Source: Bog-473 sp963800725 (GTDB taxonomy: Bacteria; Actinomycetota; Acidimicrobiia; Acidimicrobiales; RAAP-2). Taken from it: a stretch of DNA of 64,000 bases. Within the stretch, counting starts at the first letter, position 1; each line of letters begins with the position of its first letter. Made by a program: the position numbers and the translations under genes. The stretch lies in assembly GCA_963800725.1 (NCBI GenBank), contig CAWDCE010000007.1, positions 1-64,000 on the forward strand. The letters run 5' to 3'. Shown here piece after piece: positions 20,648-28,290 of this stretch. The notes below the pieces were generated by a model. That model had not been told where the DNA came from, did not search any database, and saw only the letters and a list, made by a program, of their open reading frames with translations.

Positions 20648-21955
20648 ACCGCTCCGGAATGTAGTGCGGCCCAAGCGGGGTCAAGAGCGAGTCGGCCCCG
20701 GACCCTTGGTCGAGGGCGTGCGCCAGGTGCTGCACCACCTCGGAATCTGCCCGATCGGGGCGCTGTGCGACGAGGGTCAAGGCGGCCCGGCACTCGTCGA
20801 CGTCACCCACGCACTCAAATGGTTTGTCGGTGGCACCCAATCCCAACAGCGTGGCGAACTGCGGCTCGAGCTCGGGTGAGTCGAGGGGCTCGTGACCGTT
20901 GAAGATGCGCCGAAGTGACGGTGCGGGGATGAACGGGGCGAGTATCAGATCGATGAAGCAGCACTTGTCGCATTCGCCGCACCAGTGGTCGTGGCGCTCG
21001 TTGTGGTCTTGGTAAAAGGCGCGGTTACAACTCCGGAATACCTGATGGAATTCACTCAGTTGCGCGAACTCTCGGGCCACCCACAGTTCGCTGCGGGGGC
21101 GAAGATACGAAAAGACCGAGAGTTGGGGACCGAGCGAGGCGGCGACCAGGTACGCGAATCCCTGCTCGAATTTCGATCCCCTTGGACCACTGATGATTGA
21201 TCGTGGTGCCGTCATGAATCAGTGTCGGTACCGAGGCGGAACGTTCGTTCGACAACACGACGGCGTCGCGCCGGTCGAGCACCGCTGCAACGATGGCTGC
21301 GGCGGAAATCACCGCGGTGATCGGGACGTGTCCGTTGAAGAATCCGAGCTCGACGGAACGACGGACCAAGGGGTCGATCTCTCGGGCGATCGAGATGACC
21401 GGGAGCGTGGTCACCGCCGCGGCGTCGTCGATGGCGGCGAAGCGTTGGCCGGGGGGATGGACAATGCACAGCGCGGCGTCGTCGGTGCGCTCGCGTAGAC
21501 CCGCCACCGTGACGATCGAATCGATCCCGCCGCCGAAGGGAATGAGCGGGCGCTCGGGGATTGGTTCGTAGCGCGCGGTCGTCATTCGACGCTCGCTCGG
21601 GCCCGACGATTTCGAGGTCGCTCAGGTCGAGTTCATTGCGGTAGGCGAACTCACCGAGACCGTGGACATAGAAGTGGGCGAGAAAGTCCCGCTCGTCCGC
21701 GGTGGTCGCGGTGGTGCCCAGATCAATCACCGAGGCCGCGGTGGTCTTGTAATACGAGACCCCCGCCAAGAGGAACAGCAAGCGGGCTGCGGCCGCCACC
21801 GCCGGGTCGTCGAGACGCGACGACGGGCCGAAAGTGAATCGTTCGGTGAACCGGTGACCCTCGGTCGAGTACGAGCAGGCAATTTCACCCGTGCTCGGGT
21901 CGATGGCAAAGCCATCGTAGGTGAAGCGTTCGGCTCGTTGGCGGGGAGGTGGCAT
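20613..21955 (-). CDS. murL: UDP-MurNAc-L-Ala-L-Glu epimerase MurL (two frameshifts)
   Basis: ATP-dependent epimerase that converts the terminal L-Glu of the nucleotide precursor into D-Glu, known from Xanthomonas together with MurD2. Blocks recognised: FTYDGFAIDPSTGEIACSY at the start, GVSYYKTTA, LIPFGGGIDSIVTV (a PP-loop-like motif), VLSNERSASVP, and a Cys motif WCGECDKCCF. The frame shifts near 21585 and near 21180; at the second, one G too many in GGGG separates QWSKG from SKFEQGFAYLVAAS. Corrected length 446 residues. It sits between pgeF and murD2 on the same strand and overlaps murD2. Assignment rests on these motifs and the murD2 linkage. Confidence 0.82.
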
Positions 21956-22030
21956 CAGGACTCGGTGACCGTTTCACAAGAATGGCGGTCGGGCCATGCT
22001 AGGGCCGTACGGTGCAGTCGCACGCGGGGA

Positions 22031-22839
22031 TCAGCCGGCGAGCTGGGCCAACAGGCCAAACCGCCCGCACGGCCGGGCGGCCCGGTCGCTGAAGAACGCA
22101 TCGTCGTCGGTCGTGGCGTCCCAACAGCTGATGTGGGTGCCCATGACCCCGGCCGAGCGGAGCTGCTGGCGGTTGGCCGCGACCAGGTCGACCCGCCAGT
22201 GCCCCGGGCCGTCGGGGTGGGCCACGCTCGCGGCCAACGCCTCGGGGTCCACGGCTGCGGCCAATGCCGCGTGCACCGGGTCGTCGACCTGGTAGCGGTC
22301 GGGGTGGACCGCGGGTCCGACATAGGCGTGGACGCGTTCGGGCGCGCGCCGAGTTCGCTCATGGCCGAGATGGCGCGGACGCTGGCCCGAGCCGCGGTGC
22401 CACGCCAACCGGCGTGGACCACGGCGAGGACCCGGGCATCGGGATCGATCAAGGCCAGTGGGACGCAATCGGCCACCAAGGTGACCAGGGTCAGGCCCGG
22501 TGTCGTGGTCACCAAGATGTCGGTGGCGGGCACGGCGTCATCGAGCCGTCGCACCCCTCGGCCCCTATGTGACCCGTCGACGACGCTGACTCCGCAGCCG
22601 TGGACCTGCTCGCCGAAGACCAAGCTGGCGGGGTCGACCCCGAACGCACCCGCCGCACGCATGCGGTTGACCGCGACGGCGTCGGGGTCGTCGCCGACGT
22701 GGAGTCCGAGGTTCAACGTCGCATACGGCCCGACCGAGATGCCGCCGTGCCGTGTGGAGACCGCGATCGATGCGCCGAGGCGGGTGGCCTCGGACCAGTG
22801 AAGCAACGACTCGCCCGATTTCTCGACCACGTCGCTCAC
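22031..22839 (-). CDS. pgeF: YfiH/PgeF family peptidoglycan-editing factor (one frameshift)
   Basis: Zn/Cu-binding hydrolase of the DUF152 family (also called polyphenol oxidase or laccase-like). In E. coli, YfiH removes L-Ser wrongly joined to UDP-MurNAc by MurC. Metal ligands are seen in EQVHG (His), VADCVPLALID (Cys) and VVHAGWRGTA (His). GTG 22839 is chosen as start. The frame changes near 22345-22352 in a GCGCGCG tract (one base missing) between AMSELGARP and ERVHAYVGPAVHPDRYQVD; corrected length 269 residues. It lies 25 bases after the MerR gene and ahead of murL-murD2, consistent with a muropeptide-precursor role. Confidence 0.88.
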
Positions 22840-22864
22840 GCTAATGACGCCCAGGGGTCCGAGG

Positions 22865-23311
22865 TCAGGAGGCTCGGGGGTCGGCCAAGAGCGTGGTCGG
22901 GACAATCGACAGGAGCGGACGGCTCTGTCCGGGCACGCGATGCGCCAGCAACTCGGTGAAGCCGTAGCGCTCGCCGTCGTCTCGTTCGTCGCCGTCGGTC
23001 GAAACTTCTCGGGGCTCTCGGCGGGCCGCCTCATCGAGTCCGAGTACTTCACCGAGCGTGGCTCCCCGATCGTGGGCGGCGAACAGCACGCCGAGGGAGG
23101 TGAGCGAGAACCCCATCGATTGGAGTTCCAAGATGGCGGCGAGGCGCTGCCGGTGCATTGGTCCATATACGCCGGTGCGACCCCGCAACCTCGGATGGTC
23201 CAAGAGCCCGAGGGTCTGCAATGACCGGATCGTCCGGGTGGTGGTGCCCGCACGGCGGGCCAACTCATCGATACCGATCCCCTCCATGGTCTCGGGTCCG
23301 CTCATCGCCAT
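22865..23311 (-). CDS. MerR-family transcriptional regulator
   Basis: 148-residue DNA-binding protein. Winged-helix motif IGIDELARRAGTTTRTIRSLQTLGLLDHPRLRGRTGVYGP starts near residue 11, with RLAAILELQSMGFSLTSLG and a helical C-terminal dimerisation segment following. No cysteine-based metal site is seen, so the effector is likely organic. ATG 23311 is the first in frame; an internal ATG at 23287 (MEGIGIDELA) is an alternative. It is transcribed away from the MaoC gene across a 62-base AT-rich region with a palindrome and likely controls that gene, itself and perhaps pgeF-murL-murD2 downstream. Confidence 0.82.
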   Translation of the reverse strand: MAMSGPETMEGIGIDELARRAGTTTRTIRSLQTLGLLDHPRLRGRTGVYGPMHRQRLAAILELQSMGFSLTSLGVLFAAHDRGATLGEVLGLDEAARREPREVSTDGDERDDGERYGFTELLAHRVPGQSRPLLSIVPTTLLADPRAS

Positions 23312-23321
23312 TTGACAAGTA

Positions 23322-23339
23322 TTGCATATATTTATGTAA
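23322..23339. promoter_or_regulatory. Candidate MerR operator in the divergent promoter
   Basis: TTGCATATATTTATGTAA is an 18-bp imperfect palindrome (arms TTGCATA/TATGTAA, 6 of 7 matched) in a strikingly AT-rich island between the MerR gene and the MaoC gene. MerR proteins bind such dyads between the promoter elements. Inference from position and symmetry only. Confidence 0.55.
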
Positions 23340-23373
23340 CATGAATAGACGTAAGTAATAGAGGGAGAGACGT

Positions 23374-24258
23374 ATGGGACTGAACCTCGACGTGGTCGGC
23401 ACGACCTCGGAGCCGAGTGAGCGCACCTGGGATCACCGCGATGCGCTGCTCTACGCGCTCGGCGTGGGTGCAGGAGCCACGGACCCGACGGGCTTCGAGC
23501 TCGAATTCACCACAGAGAATTCCGCCGGAGTGCCCCAACGGGTGCTGCCGACCTTCGCCACGATCATCGGCCAAGGGGGGATGCGGGCCGATCTCGGGGA
23601 TATCGACATGACCAAGTTGGTCCACGGTGAACAGGCGATCGCCTTGCATGCTGAAATTCCGACCGCAAGCACCGTTGCGGTGTCGACGACGGTGGCCGGC
23701 ATCTACGACAAGGGTTCGGGCGCACTGGTGGTCCTCCAAAGTGAGTCCATCGACGCCGTCACGCGTCGCCCGGTGTTCACCACACGCACCGGACTTTTCA
23801 TTCGCGAGGCCGGCGGCTTCGGGGGACCTCGCGGACCCGAGGGCGACGAGGAGACTGCGGTGGCGAGCCAACCGGTGCCCGAGCGCCGGCCCGACGAAGT
23901 GGTGCGGTATGCAACCCGGAGCGACCAGGCCCTCCTCTATCGGCTCAGTGGCGACCGCAACCCCTTGCACTCGGATCCCGCATTCGCCCAGCGGGCCGGT
24001 TTCGACCGGCCGATCCTCCACGGATTGTGCACCTACGGGTTCACGGGTCGGGCACTGCTGCACGGCGTGTGCGAGTCGGATCCAGCCCGCTTCGCCTCGA
24101 TGCGGGCCCGCTTCTCGCGTCCGACCATGCCCGGCGACGAATTATCGGTCTCGGTATGGGAGGTGGGTGCGGACCTAAAGGGGGCCTATCGGTTCCGCAC
24201 CGAGACCCAACGAGGCGAAGTCGTCATCGACGCCGGGCTGTTGGTGGTGACGGACTGA
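23374..24258 (+). CDS. MaoC-type enoyl-CoA hydratase 2 (double hot-dog)
   Basis: Hydrates trans-2-enoyl-CoA to the (R)-3-hydroxyacyl-CoA. The C-terminal half carries the hydratase-2 signature YRLSGDRNPLHSDP followed by AGFDRPILHGLCTYG, with the catalytic Asp and His; the N-terminal half is a degenerate hot-dog repeat, as in the hydratase domain of multifunctional enzyme type 2 and mycobacterial ChsH/HtdY-like proteins. ATG 23374 has a strong AGGGAGAG ribosome site. 294 residues. Divergent from a MerR regulator. Likely acts in beta-oxidation of fatty acyl or steroid side-chain CoA esters; the true substrate is not evident. Confidence 0.9.
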   Translation: MGLNLDVVGTTSEPSERTWDHRDALLYALGVGAGATDPTGFELEFTTENSAGVPQRVLPTFATIIGQGGMRADLGDIDMTKLVHGEQAIALHAEIPTASTVAVSTTVAGIYDKGSGALVVLQSESIDAVTRRPVFTTRTGLFIREAGGFGGPRGPEGDEETAVASQPVPERRPDEVVRYATRSDQALLYRLSGDRNPLHSDPAFAQRAGFDRPILHGLCTYGFTGRALLHGVCESDPARFASMRARFSRPTMPGDELSVSVWEVGADLKGAYRFRTETQRGEVVIDAGLLVVTD

Positions 24259-24270
24259 AGGCTTGTGCCC

Positions 24271-24699
24271 TCAGGATCGGCACTGGGCGCAGATCCCGAA
24301 GATCTCGACCGTGTGGGTGACATCGGAGTAGCCAAGCGACTCCGCGGTCGACTCGGCCCACCGCTCGAGGTCGGGTAGCTCGATCTCGGCCCCGCGCCCG
24401 CAGATGCGGCAGACCACGTGGTGGTGGTGCTGGTCGCTGTGGCATCGCCGGTAGACGAGTTCGCCGTCGGCGCTCTGGAGGGAATCGACTTGCCCCTGAT
24501 CGCTCAAGAGCTGGAGGTGTCGGTACACCGTGGTCAGGCCCACCGTCTCGCCGTCGGCGCGCAGTTGTGCGTGGATGTCTTGTGCGCTTCGGAAGCTTTC
24601 CGAATTGGCCACGACCCCGAGGACCGCTTGACCCTGACGGGTGACGCGTGAGTTGCGCGCACCGGGCTCAGCCTGGGGCATGTTCAGGTCCTTGTCCAC
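24271..24699 (-). CDS. zur: Fur-family zinc uptake regulator
   Basis: Fur-superfamily repressor of 142 residues. Winged-helix part RVTRQGQAVLGVV to VGLTTVYRHLQLLSDQG; the C-terminal part has HHHHVVCRICGRG and a final CAQC, giving two CxxC pairs for structural zinc and a His cluster for sensing. Last gene of the znuA-znuC-znuB-zur operon; its start overlaps the znuB end by about 32 bases (an ATG at 24681 would shorten this). The operon context strongly favours Zur over Fur or PerR. Confidence 0.92.
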   Translation of the reverse strand: MDKDLNMPQAEPGARNSRVTRQGQAVLGVVANSESFRSAQDIHAQLRADGETVGLTTVYRHLQLLSDQGQVDSLQSADGELVYRRCHSDQHHHHVVCRICGRGAEIELPDLERWAESTAESLGYSDVTHTVEIFGICAQCRS

Positions 24700-25570
24700 G
24701 AGCTAACTCTGCCAAAGGATCAGGGGTCGATTGGGCATCGAGGCGGCGCCGGCGCCGGCGGGCGGTCACGCTCGGTCCGATCAGCCTGGCCGCCACGTAG
24801 AAGGCGAAGCTGATGGCGACGATCAAGACGCTGGGTTTGACCGTGTCGAACTCGAAGCTCAAGAGCAGGCCGCCTTCGGCCGACGTCACCGCAATGAGCA
24901 CCGAGAGCAGGGTCACGACGTAGGGGCTCGAGGAGAAACGCTGCGCCGCCGCGGCAGGGGTAATGGCCAGGCTGAGGACCAACAAGGTGCCGACCAGCTG
25001 GGCCGCTTCGGTGACGGTGACCGCCAGGACGAACAAGAAACACAAACCGAGCAGCCCGGTACGCACCCCGCGCGCTTGGGCGACTTCTGGGTCGACCGAC
25101 GAGAAAAGCAGTGGACGCCACAGGACCGACATGATCACCGTGACGGCCAGTGCGATGACGGCGAGGAGGAGGATCTGCGACGTGCTGACCCCGAAGATGT
25201 TGCCGAACAAGATGTTCAGCGCCTCAGAGGCGTAGCCGTGGTAGTAGCCGAGCATGAATACGCCGAGGCCGAGCCCGGCGGCGAGGATCACCCCGATGGT
25301 CGAGTCGCGTTCTGCTGCCCGGCGCCCGAGTGCGGCAATGAGGCCCGCCACCACCAAAGCACCCACCAGCGCGCCGACCAATGGGTTGTCTGCGATCAAC
25401 AAGCCACCGACCGCGCCGGTGAACGCCAGTTCGCTGGTCCCGTGGACGGCGAAGGACATCGATCGGGTGATCACGAACGGCCCGATCAAGCCACAGCTGA
25501 GGGCGACCAAGAACGCAGCCTCGAGGGCGTGTTGGGCGAACCCGAACTGGAGGTAATAGCCAATTCCCAT
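24668..25570 (-). CDS. znuB: Zinc ABC transporter permease
   Basis: About eight membrane segments over 300 residues, ABC-3 family. Motifs include IGPFVITRSMSFAVHGTSELAFTGAVGG (with the SMSFAVHGTSE helix shared by metal permeases) and EAAQLVGTLLVLSLAITPAAAAQ near the cytoplasmic coupling loop. ATG 25570 shares one base with the znuC stop (TAATG), so the proteins are translationally coupled. The basic C-terminal tail (RRRRRRLDAQSTPDP) is longer than usual. Confidence 0.93.
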   Translation of the reverse strand: MGIGYYLQFGFAQHALEAAFLVALSCGLIGPFVITRSMSFAVHGTSELAFTGAVGGLLIADNPLVGALVGALVVAGLIAALGRRAAERDSTIGVILAAGLGLGVFMLGYYHGYASEALNILFGNIFGVSTSQILLLAVIALAVTVIMSVLWRPLLFSSVDPEVAQARGVRTGLLGLCFLFVLAVTVTEAAQLVGTLLVLSLAITPAAAAQRFSSSPYVVTLLSVLIAVTSAEGGLLLSFEFDTVKPSVLIVAISFAFYVAARLIGPSVTARRRRRRLDAQSTPDPLAELARGQGPEHAPG

Positions 25571-26403
25571 TAGTGGTGATGTCCCGGTCCGTGGTGGGCG
25601 TGCGCACCGGGCTCGGTGGCAATGTCGTCGTCGGCGCTGACCACGAGATAGCGGTCGCGCACCTTGACGACATCGACGTCGATGCCGTAGAGCTCGCTGA
25701 GCTTGGCACTGGTGAGAACCTCGCGCGGCGGGCCAATGGCCCACCGTCCGCGCACCAGGTAAAGAATGCGGTCGACGTAGGGGAGCACCGGATTCACCTC
25801 GTGGGTCACGAAGACAACGGGCGTCCCCGCACTCGTGCGCCGGGCATCGATGAGCGCGGTCACCGCCTGTTGGCTGGCCAGGTCGAGAGCGAGGAGGGGC
25901 TCATCGCACAGCAAGATGGCGGGATCCCCAAGGAGGGCCTGGGCGATCCGAAGACGCTGTTGTTCGCCCCCCGAGAGTTGTCCGACCGGGGCATCGGCGT
26001 AACCGGTGGCACCGACGGCCTCCATGACCTCGTCGAGTCGTTTGCGCTGCGAACTGGTGCCGCGGCCGAAACCGAATCGGTGCCCGTCGATCCCGAAGCG
26101 CACCAGGTCGCGGGCACGCACGGGCAGATTGCGATCGAACTCGTGGTGTTGTGGGATGTAACCGAGTGCGGGGTTGCCTCGACGAGGCGGAGCACCGACG
26201 ACCTCGACTGAGCCGCTCTTGAGCGGCACCAGGCCCAAGAGGATCTTGAGCAGCGTGGTCTTGCCGCTCCCGTTTGGACCGAGAACGGCCAGGAACTCCC
26301 CGCGGCCGATCGACAGGTTCAGCTGTGACCACAACGTGCGCCCACCCAGGCTGACCGTGGCCTCGCTCAGTTGTGCCACCGGGCCCGCAGACGAGCTCAC
26401 CAC
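25570..26403 (-). CDS. znuC: Zinc ABC transporter ATP-binding protein
   Basis: Walker A GPNGSGKTTLL, Q-loop YIPQHHEFD, ABC signature LSGGEQQRLRIAQAL, Walker B ILLCDEPLLALD and the switch His in VFVTHEVNP are all present. The 277-residue protein ends in a His-rich tail (GAHAHHGPGHHH) suited to zinc binding. GTG start at 26403, four bases after the znuA stop. Powers uptake through ZnuB with ZnuA. Confidence 0.94.
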   Translation of the reverse strand: MVSSSAGPVAQLSEATVSLGGRTLWSQLNLSIGRGEFLAVLGPNGSGKTTLLKILLGLVPLKSGSVEVVGAPPRRGNPALGYIPQHHEFDRNLPVRARDLVRFGIDGHRFGFGRGTSSQRKRLDEVMEAVGATGYADAPVGQLSGGEQQRLRIAQALLGDPAILLCDEPLLALDLASQQAVTALIDARRTSAGTPVVFVTHEVNPVLPYVDRILYLVRGRWAIGPPREVLTSAKLSELYGIDVDVVKVRDRYLVVSADDDIATEPGAHAHHGPGHHH

Positions 26404-26407
26404 TGCG

Positions 26408-27355
26408 TCATCCCGACGAACTTGTTTGCTCGAGTGCGTCCAGCAGGGCCGTCAGTTGGTCCTCCTGCCACTGCTGGTAACTCTTGGCCCCACTGGGCAT
26501 CGTCTCTGACACGCCCACCACGGGAATGCCAGATGTCTTGGCGAGGGAGCGGATGCTCGCGGTGACCGGGGTCACGGTCTGGACGTTGTAGAGCAGCGCG
26601 CGCACCTTGTGGGCGGTCAAGAGTCGCTGCATGGACAACGTGTCGGCCGGACTCGGATCGCTCCCGTCCTCGACCGCTCTGGCGAAACCAATCGGCGTCT
26701 TGACGTCGAGGCCGGCCACCCCCAAGAGATAGCCCGGGACCCGCTCGGTGTAGGCCACCGGCGCATTGGCGAAGCGTGTGCGGATGGTCGCCAACGTGGC
26801 GCTCAGTGGCGCCAGCGAAGCGTCGAAACGAGCCAGGTTGGCCGTGAAGTCAGCCCGGTCTTTCGGGTCCACCTTGGTGAATGCCGCAGCGATCGCTGCG
26901 GCGACTTTGGGGACTTTGGGGATGTCATACCAAAGGTGGGGGTTGGGATCACTGCCCGAGATTCCGAGCACGTTGGCGGCATTGATGACAGTGCGCCCGC
27001 CACTGTCAGCACTCAGGAGCGAATGCATCCAGGTGTCGTAGTTGGCACCGTTCTCGATGACGACGCGGGCGCTGGCCAGTTTGGCGGCGTCGGCTGCGTC
27101 GGTCTCGAAGAGGTGCGGGTCGGCATTGGGGTTGGTGATGAGGGAGGTCACCGCGACATGCGTGCCGCCCACCTGGCTGGCGATATTGCCCCAGAAGTTC
27201 TCTGCTGCGACGACGCTCACGACGGCATGGTCATTGGCTTCTCGCAGTGCCGAGGTGGTGGCGCACGCGGCGGTCGTCGAAGCGAGCACGGCGCCGACTG
27301 TGGCGACCGCCAAGATGAGGCGACGCCCGCGCCCGGTGTGCCCGGTGGGGGACAT
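26408..27355 (-). CDS. znuA: Zinc-binding lipoprotein of ABC uptake system
   Basis: Periplasmic-side substrate-binding protein of the cluster A-I family. Signal region RRLILAVATVGAVLAS followed by TTAAC, a plausible lipobox with Cys as the lipidated residue. Zn ligands expected in NPNADPHLFE (His), NPHLWYDIP (His), and the C-terminal NVQTVTP/SETMP region. Four in-frame ATGs lie within 24 bases; 27355 is chosen because the upstream ones overlap the promoter and candidate Zur box. No His-rich loop is present. First gene of the operon. Confidence 0.9.
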   Translation of the reverse strand: MSPTGHTGRGRRLILAVATVGAVLASTTAACATTSALREANDHAVVSVVAAENFWGNIASQVGGTHVAVTSLITNPNADPHLFETDAADAAKLASARVVIENGANYDTWMHSLLSADSGGRTVINAANVLGISGSDPNPHLWYDIPKVPKVAAAIAAAFTKVDPKDRADFTANLARFDASLAPLSATLATIRTRFANAPVAYTERVPGYLLGVAGLDVKTPIGFARAVEDGSDPSPADTLSMQRLLTAHKVRALLYNVQTVTPVTASIRSLAKTSGIPVVGVSETMPSGAKSYQQWQEDQLTALLDALEQTSSSG

Positions 27356-27364
27356 CGTCATAAC

Positions 27365-27398
27365 CATAACGGTAATCATTTCGGATAAGGGTTGTCAA
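27365..27398 (-). promoter_or_regulatory. znuA promoter with overlapping candidate Zur box
   Basis: On the minus strand a -35 hexamer TTGACA (27393-27398) is followed after 18 bases by TACCGT (27369-27374). GAAATGATTACCGTTATG (27365-27382) covers the -10 and resembles actinobacterial Zur sites of the AAATGATTTTCATT kind. Predicted transcription would begin at or within a few bases of the ATG codons, so translation may be leaderless. Inference. Confidence 0.5.
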
Positions 27399-27441
27399 CC
27401 AGGCAGCGTGATGGTCTGGTCGCGCCGTAGAGCTGGGGAAC

Positions 27442-27462
27442 GCGGGCCCGGTTCGGGCCCGC
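27442..27462 (-). terminator. Hairpin between the SDR gene and znuA
   Basis: GCGGGCCC and GGGCCCGC form a perfect 8-bp GC stem with a 5-base loop, beginning four bases after the SDR stop. Weak T-run only. It would separate P450-SDR transcription from znuA. Confidence 0.5.
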
Positions 27463-27465
27463 TGC

Positions 27466-28290
27466 TCATTCGCCGAACAAAAGGGAGTAGTTGGCCCCGC
27501 GGCGCAGGTGGTGGCCGCCGTCAATGGCCAGGGTCTCACCCGTCACAAAGGACGATTCGGGGCCGATCAGATAGCGCACCGCCTGGGCGACGTCGGCCAC
27601 CGTGCCGACCCGGCCGACCGGCATCTCGCGCAGGTAGTCATCGAGCAGCGGGCCGCCCGCGGTGATGAACGACATCAGTTCGTCATCGATGATCCCCGGC
27701 GCCACGGCGTTGACCCGGATGCCGAGCGCGCCGAGTTCTTCGGCCGCGGTCTCGGTGAGGAAGCAGATGCCGGCTTTGGCCACCCCGTAGGCCCAGAGGT
27801 ATCGGTGTGGGAAGCGTCCCGCACCAGAGGACATCAGGACGATCGATCCCGAGGTGCCCTGGGCGCGGAACGCCGCGCCGGCCGTCTTGACGCAGATGAT
27901 CGAACCCGTCAGGTTGAGGTCGATGGTGCCGCGGACCGACTCGATGTCGGCGTCGAGCGTCGGGCCCATGTGCAACGAGCCGCCGGCGCAGGCGAAGAGC
28001 CCGTCGAGGCGACCGGTAGCCAGCGCGGCCTCGGCGACCGCATCGATCATCTGTGCCTCAATGGTGACGTCGGCGACGATGTGGCGAGCCGGGGCACCGT
28101 GGGCCGCCACGGCGTTGATGGTGTCGAGCGCGTCGATCAGCTTTTGTTCGGTGCGCCCGCAGATGGTGACGTGGGCGCCGTCAGCCGCCAACCGCTGGGC
28201 CGTGGCCAATCCAATGCCGCTCCCACCGCCGGTGACGAGAATCGACCAGCCGACAATGCCCTCTGGGGTTGGTGCGCCTCGCGTACTCAC
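27466..28290 (-). CDS. Short-chain dehydrogenase/reductase
   Basis: Classical SDR of 274 residues. NAD(P) site TGGGSGIGLATA near residue 21; the NAG-type motif is replaced by ACAGG; catalytic Ser in LMSSGAGR and Tyr-Lys in YGVAKAG. Starts at GTG 28290, overlapping the P450 stop (GTGA), so the two are coupled. Likely oxidises or reduces an alcohol/ketone in the same lipid or steroid pathway as the P450; the substrate is not evident. Confidence 0.9.
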   Translation of the reverse strand: MSTRGAPTPEGIVGWSILVTGGGSGIGLATAQRLAADGAHVTICGRTEQKLIDALDTINAVAAHGAPARHIVADVTIEAQMIDAVAEAALATGRLDGLFACAGGSLHMGPTLDADIESVRGTIDLNLTGSIICVKTAGAAFRAQGTSGSIVLMSSGAGRFPHRYLWAYGVAKAGICFLTETAAEELGALGIRVNAVAPGIIDDELMSFITAGGPLLDDYLREMPVGRVGTVADVAQAVRYLIGPESSFVTGETLAIDGGHHLRRGANYSLLFGE

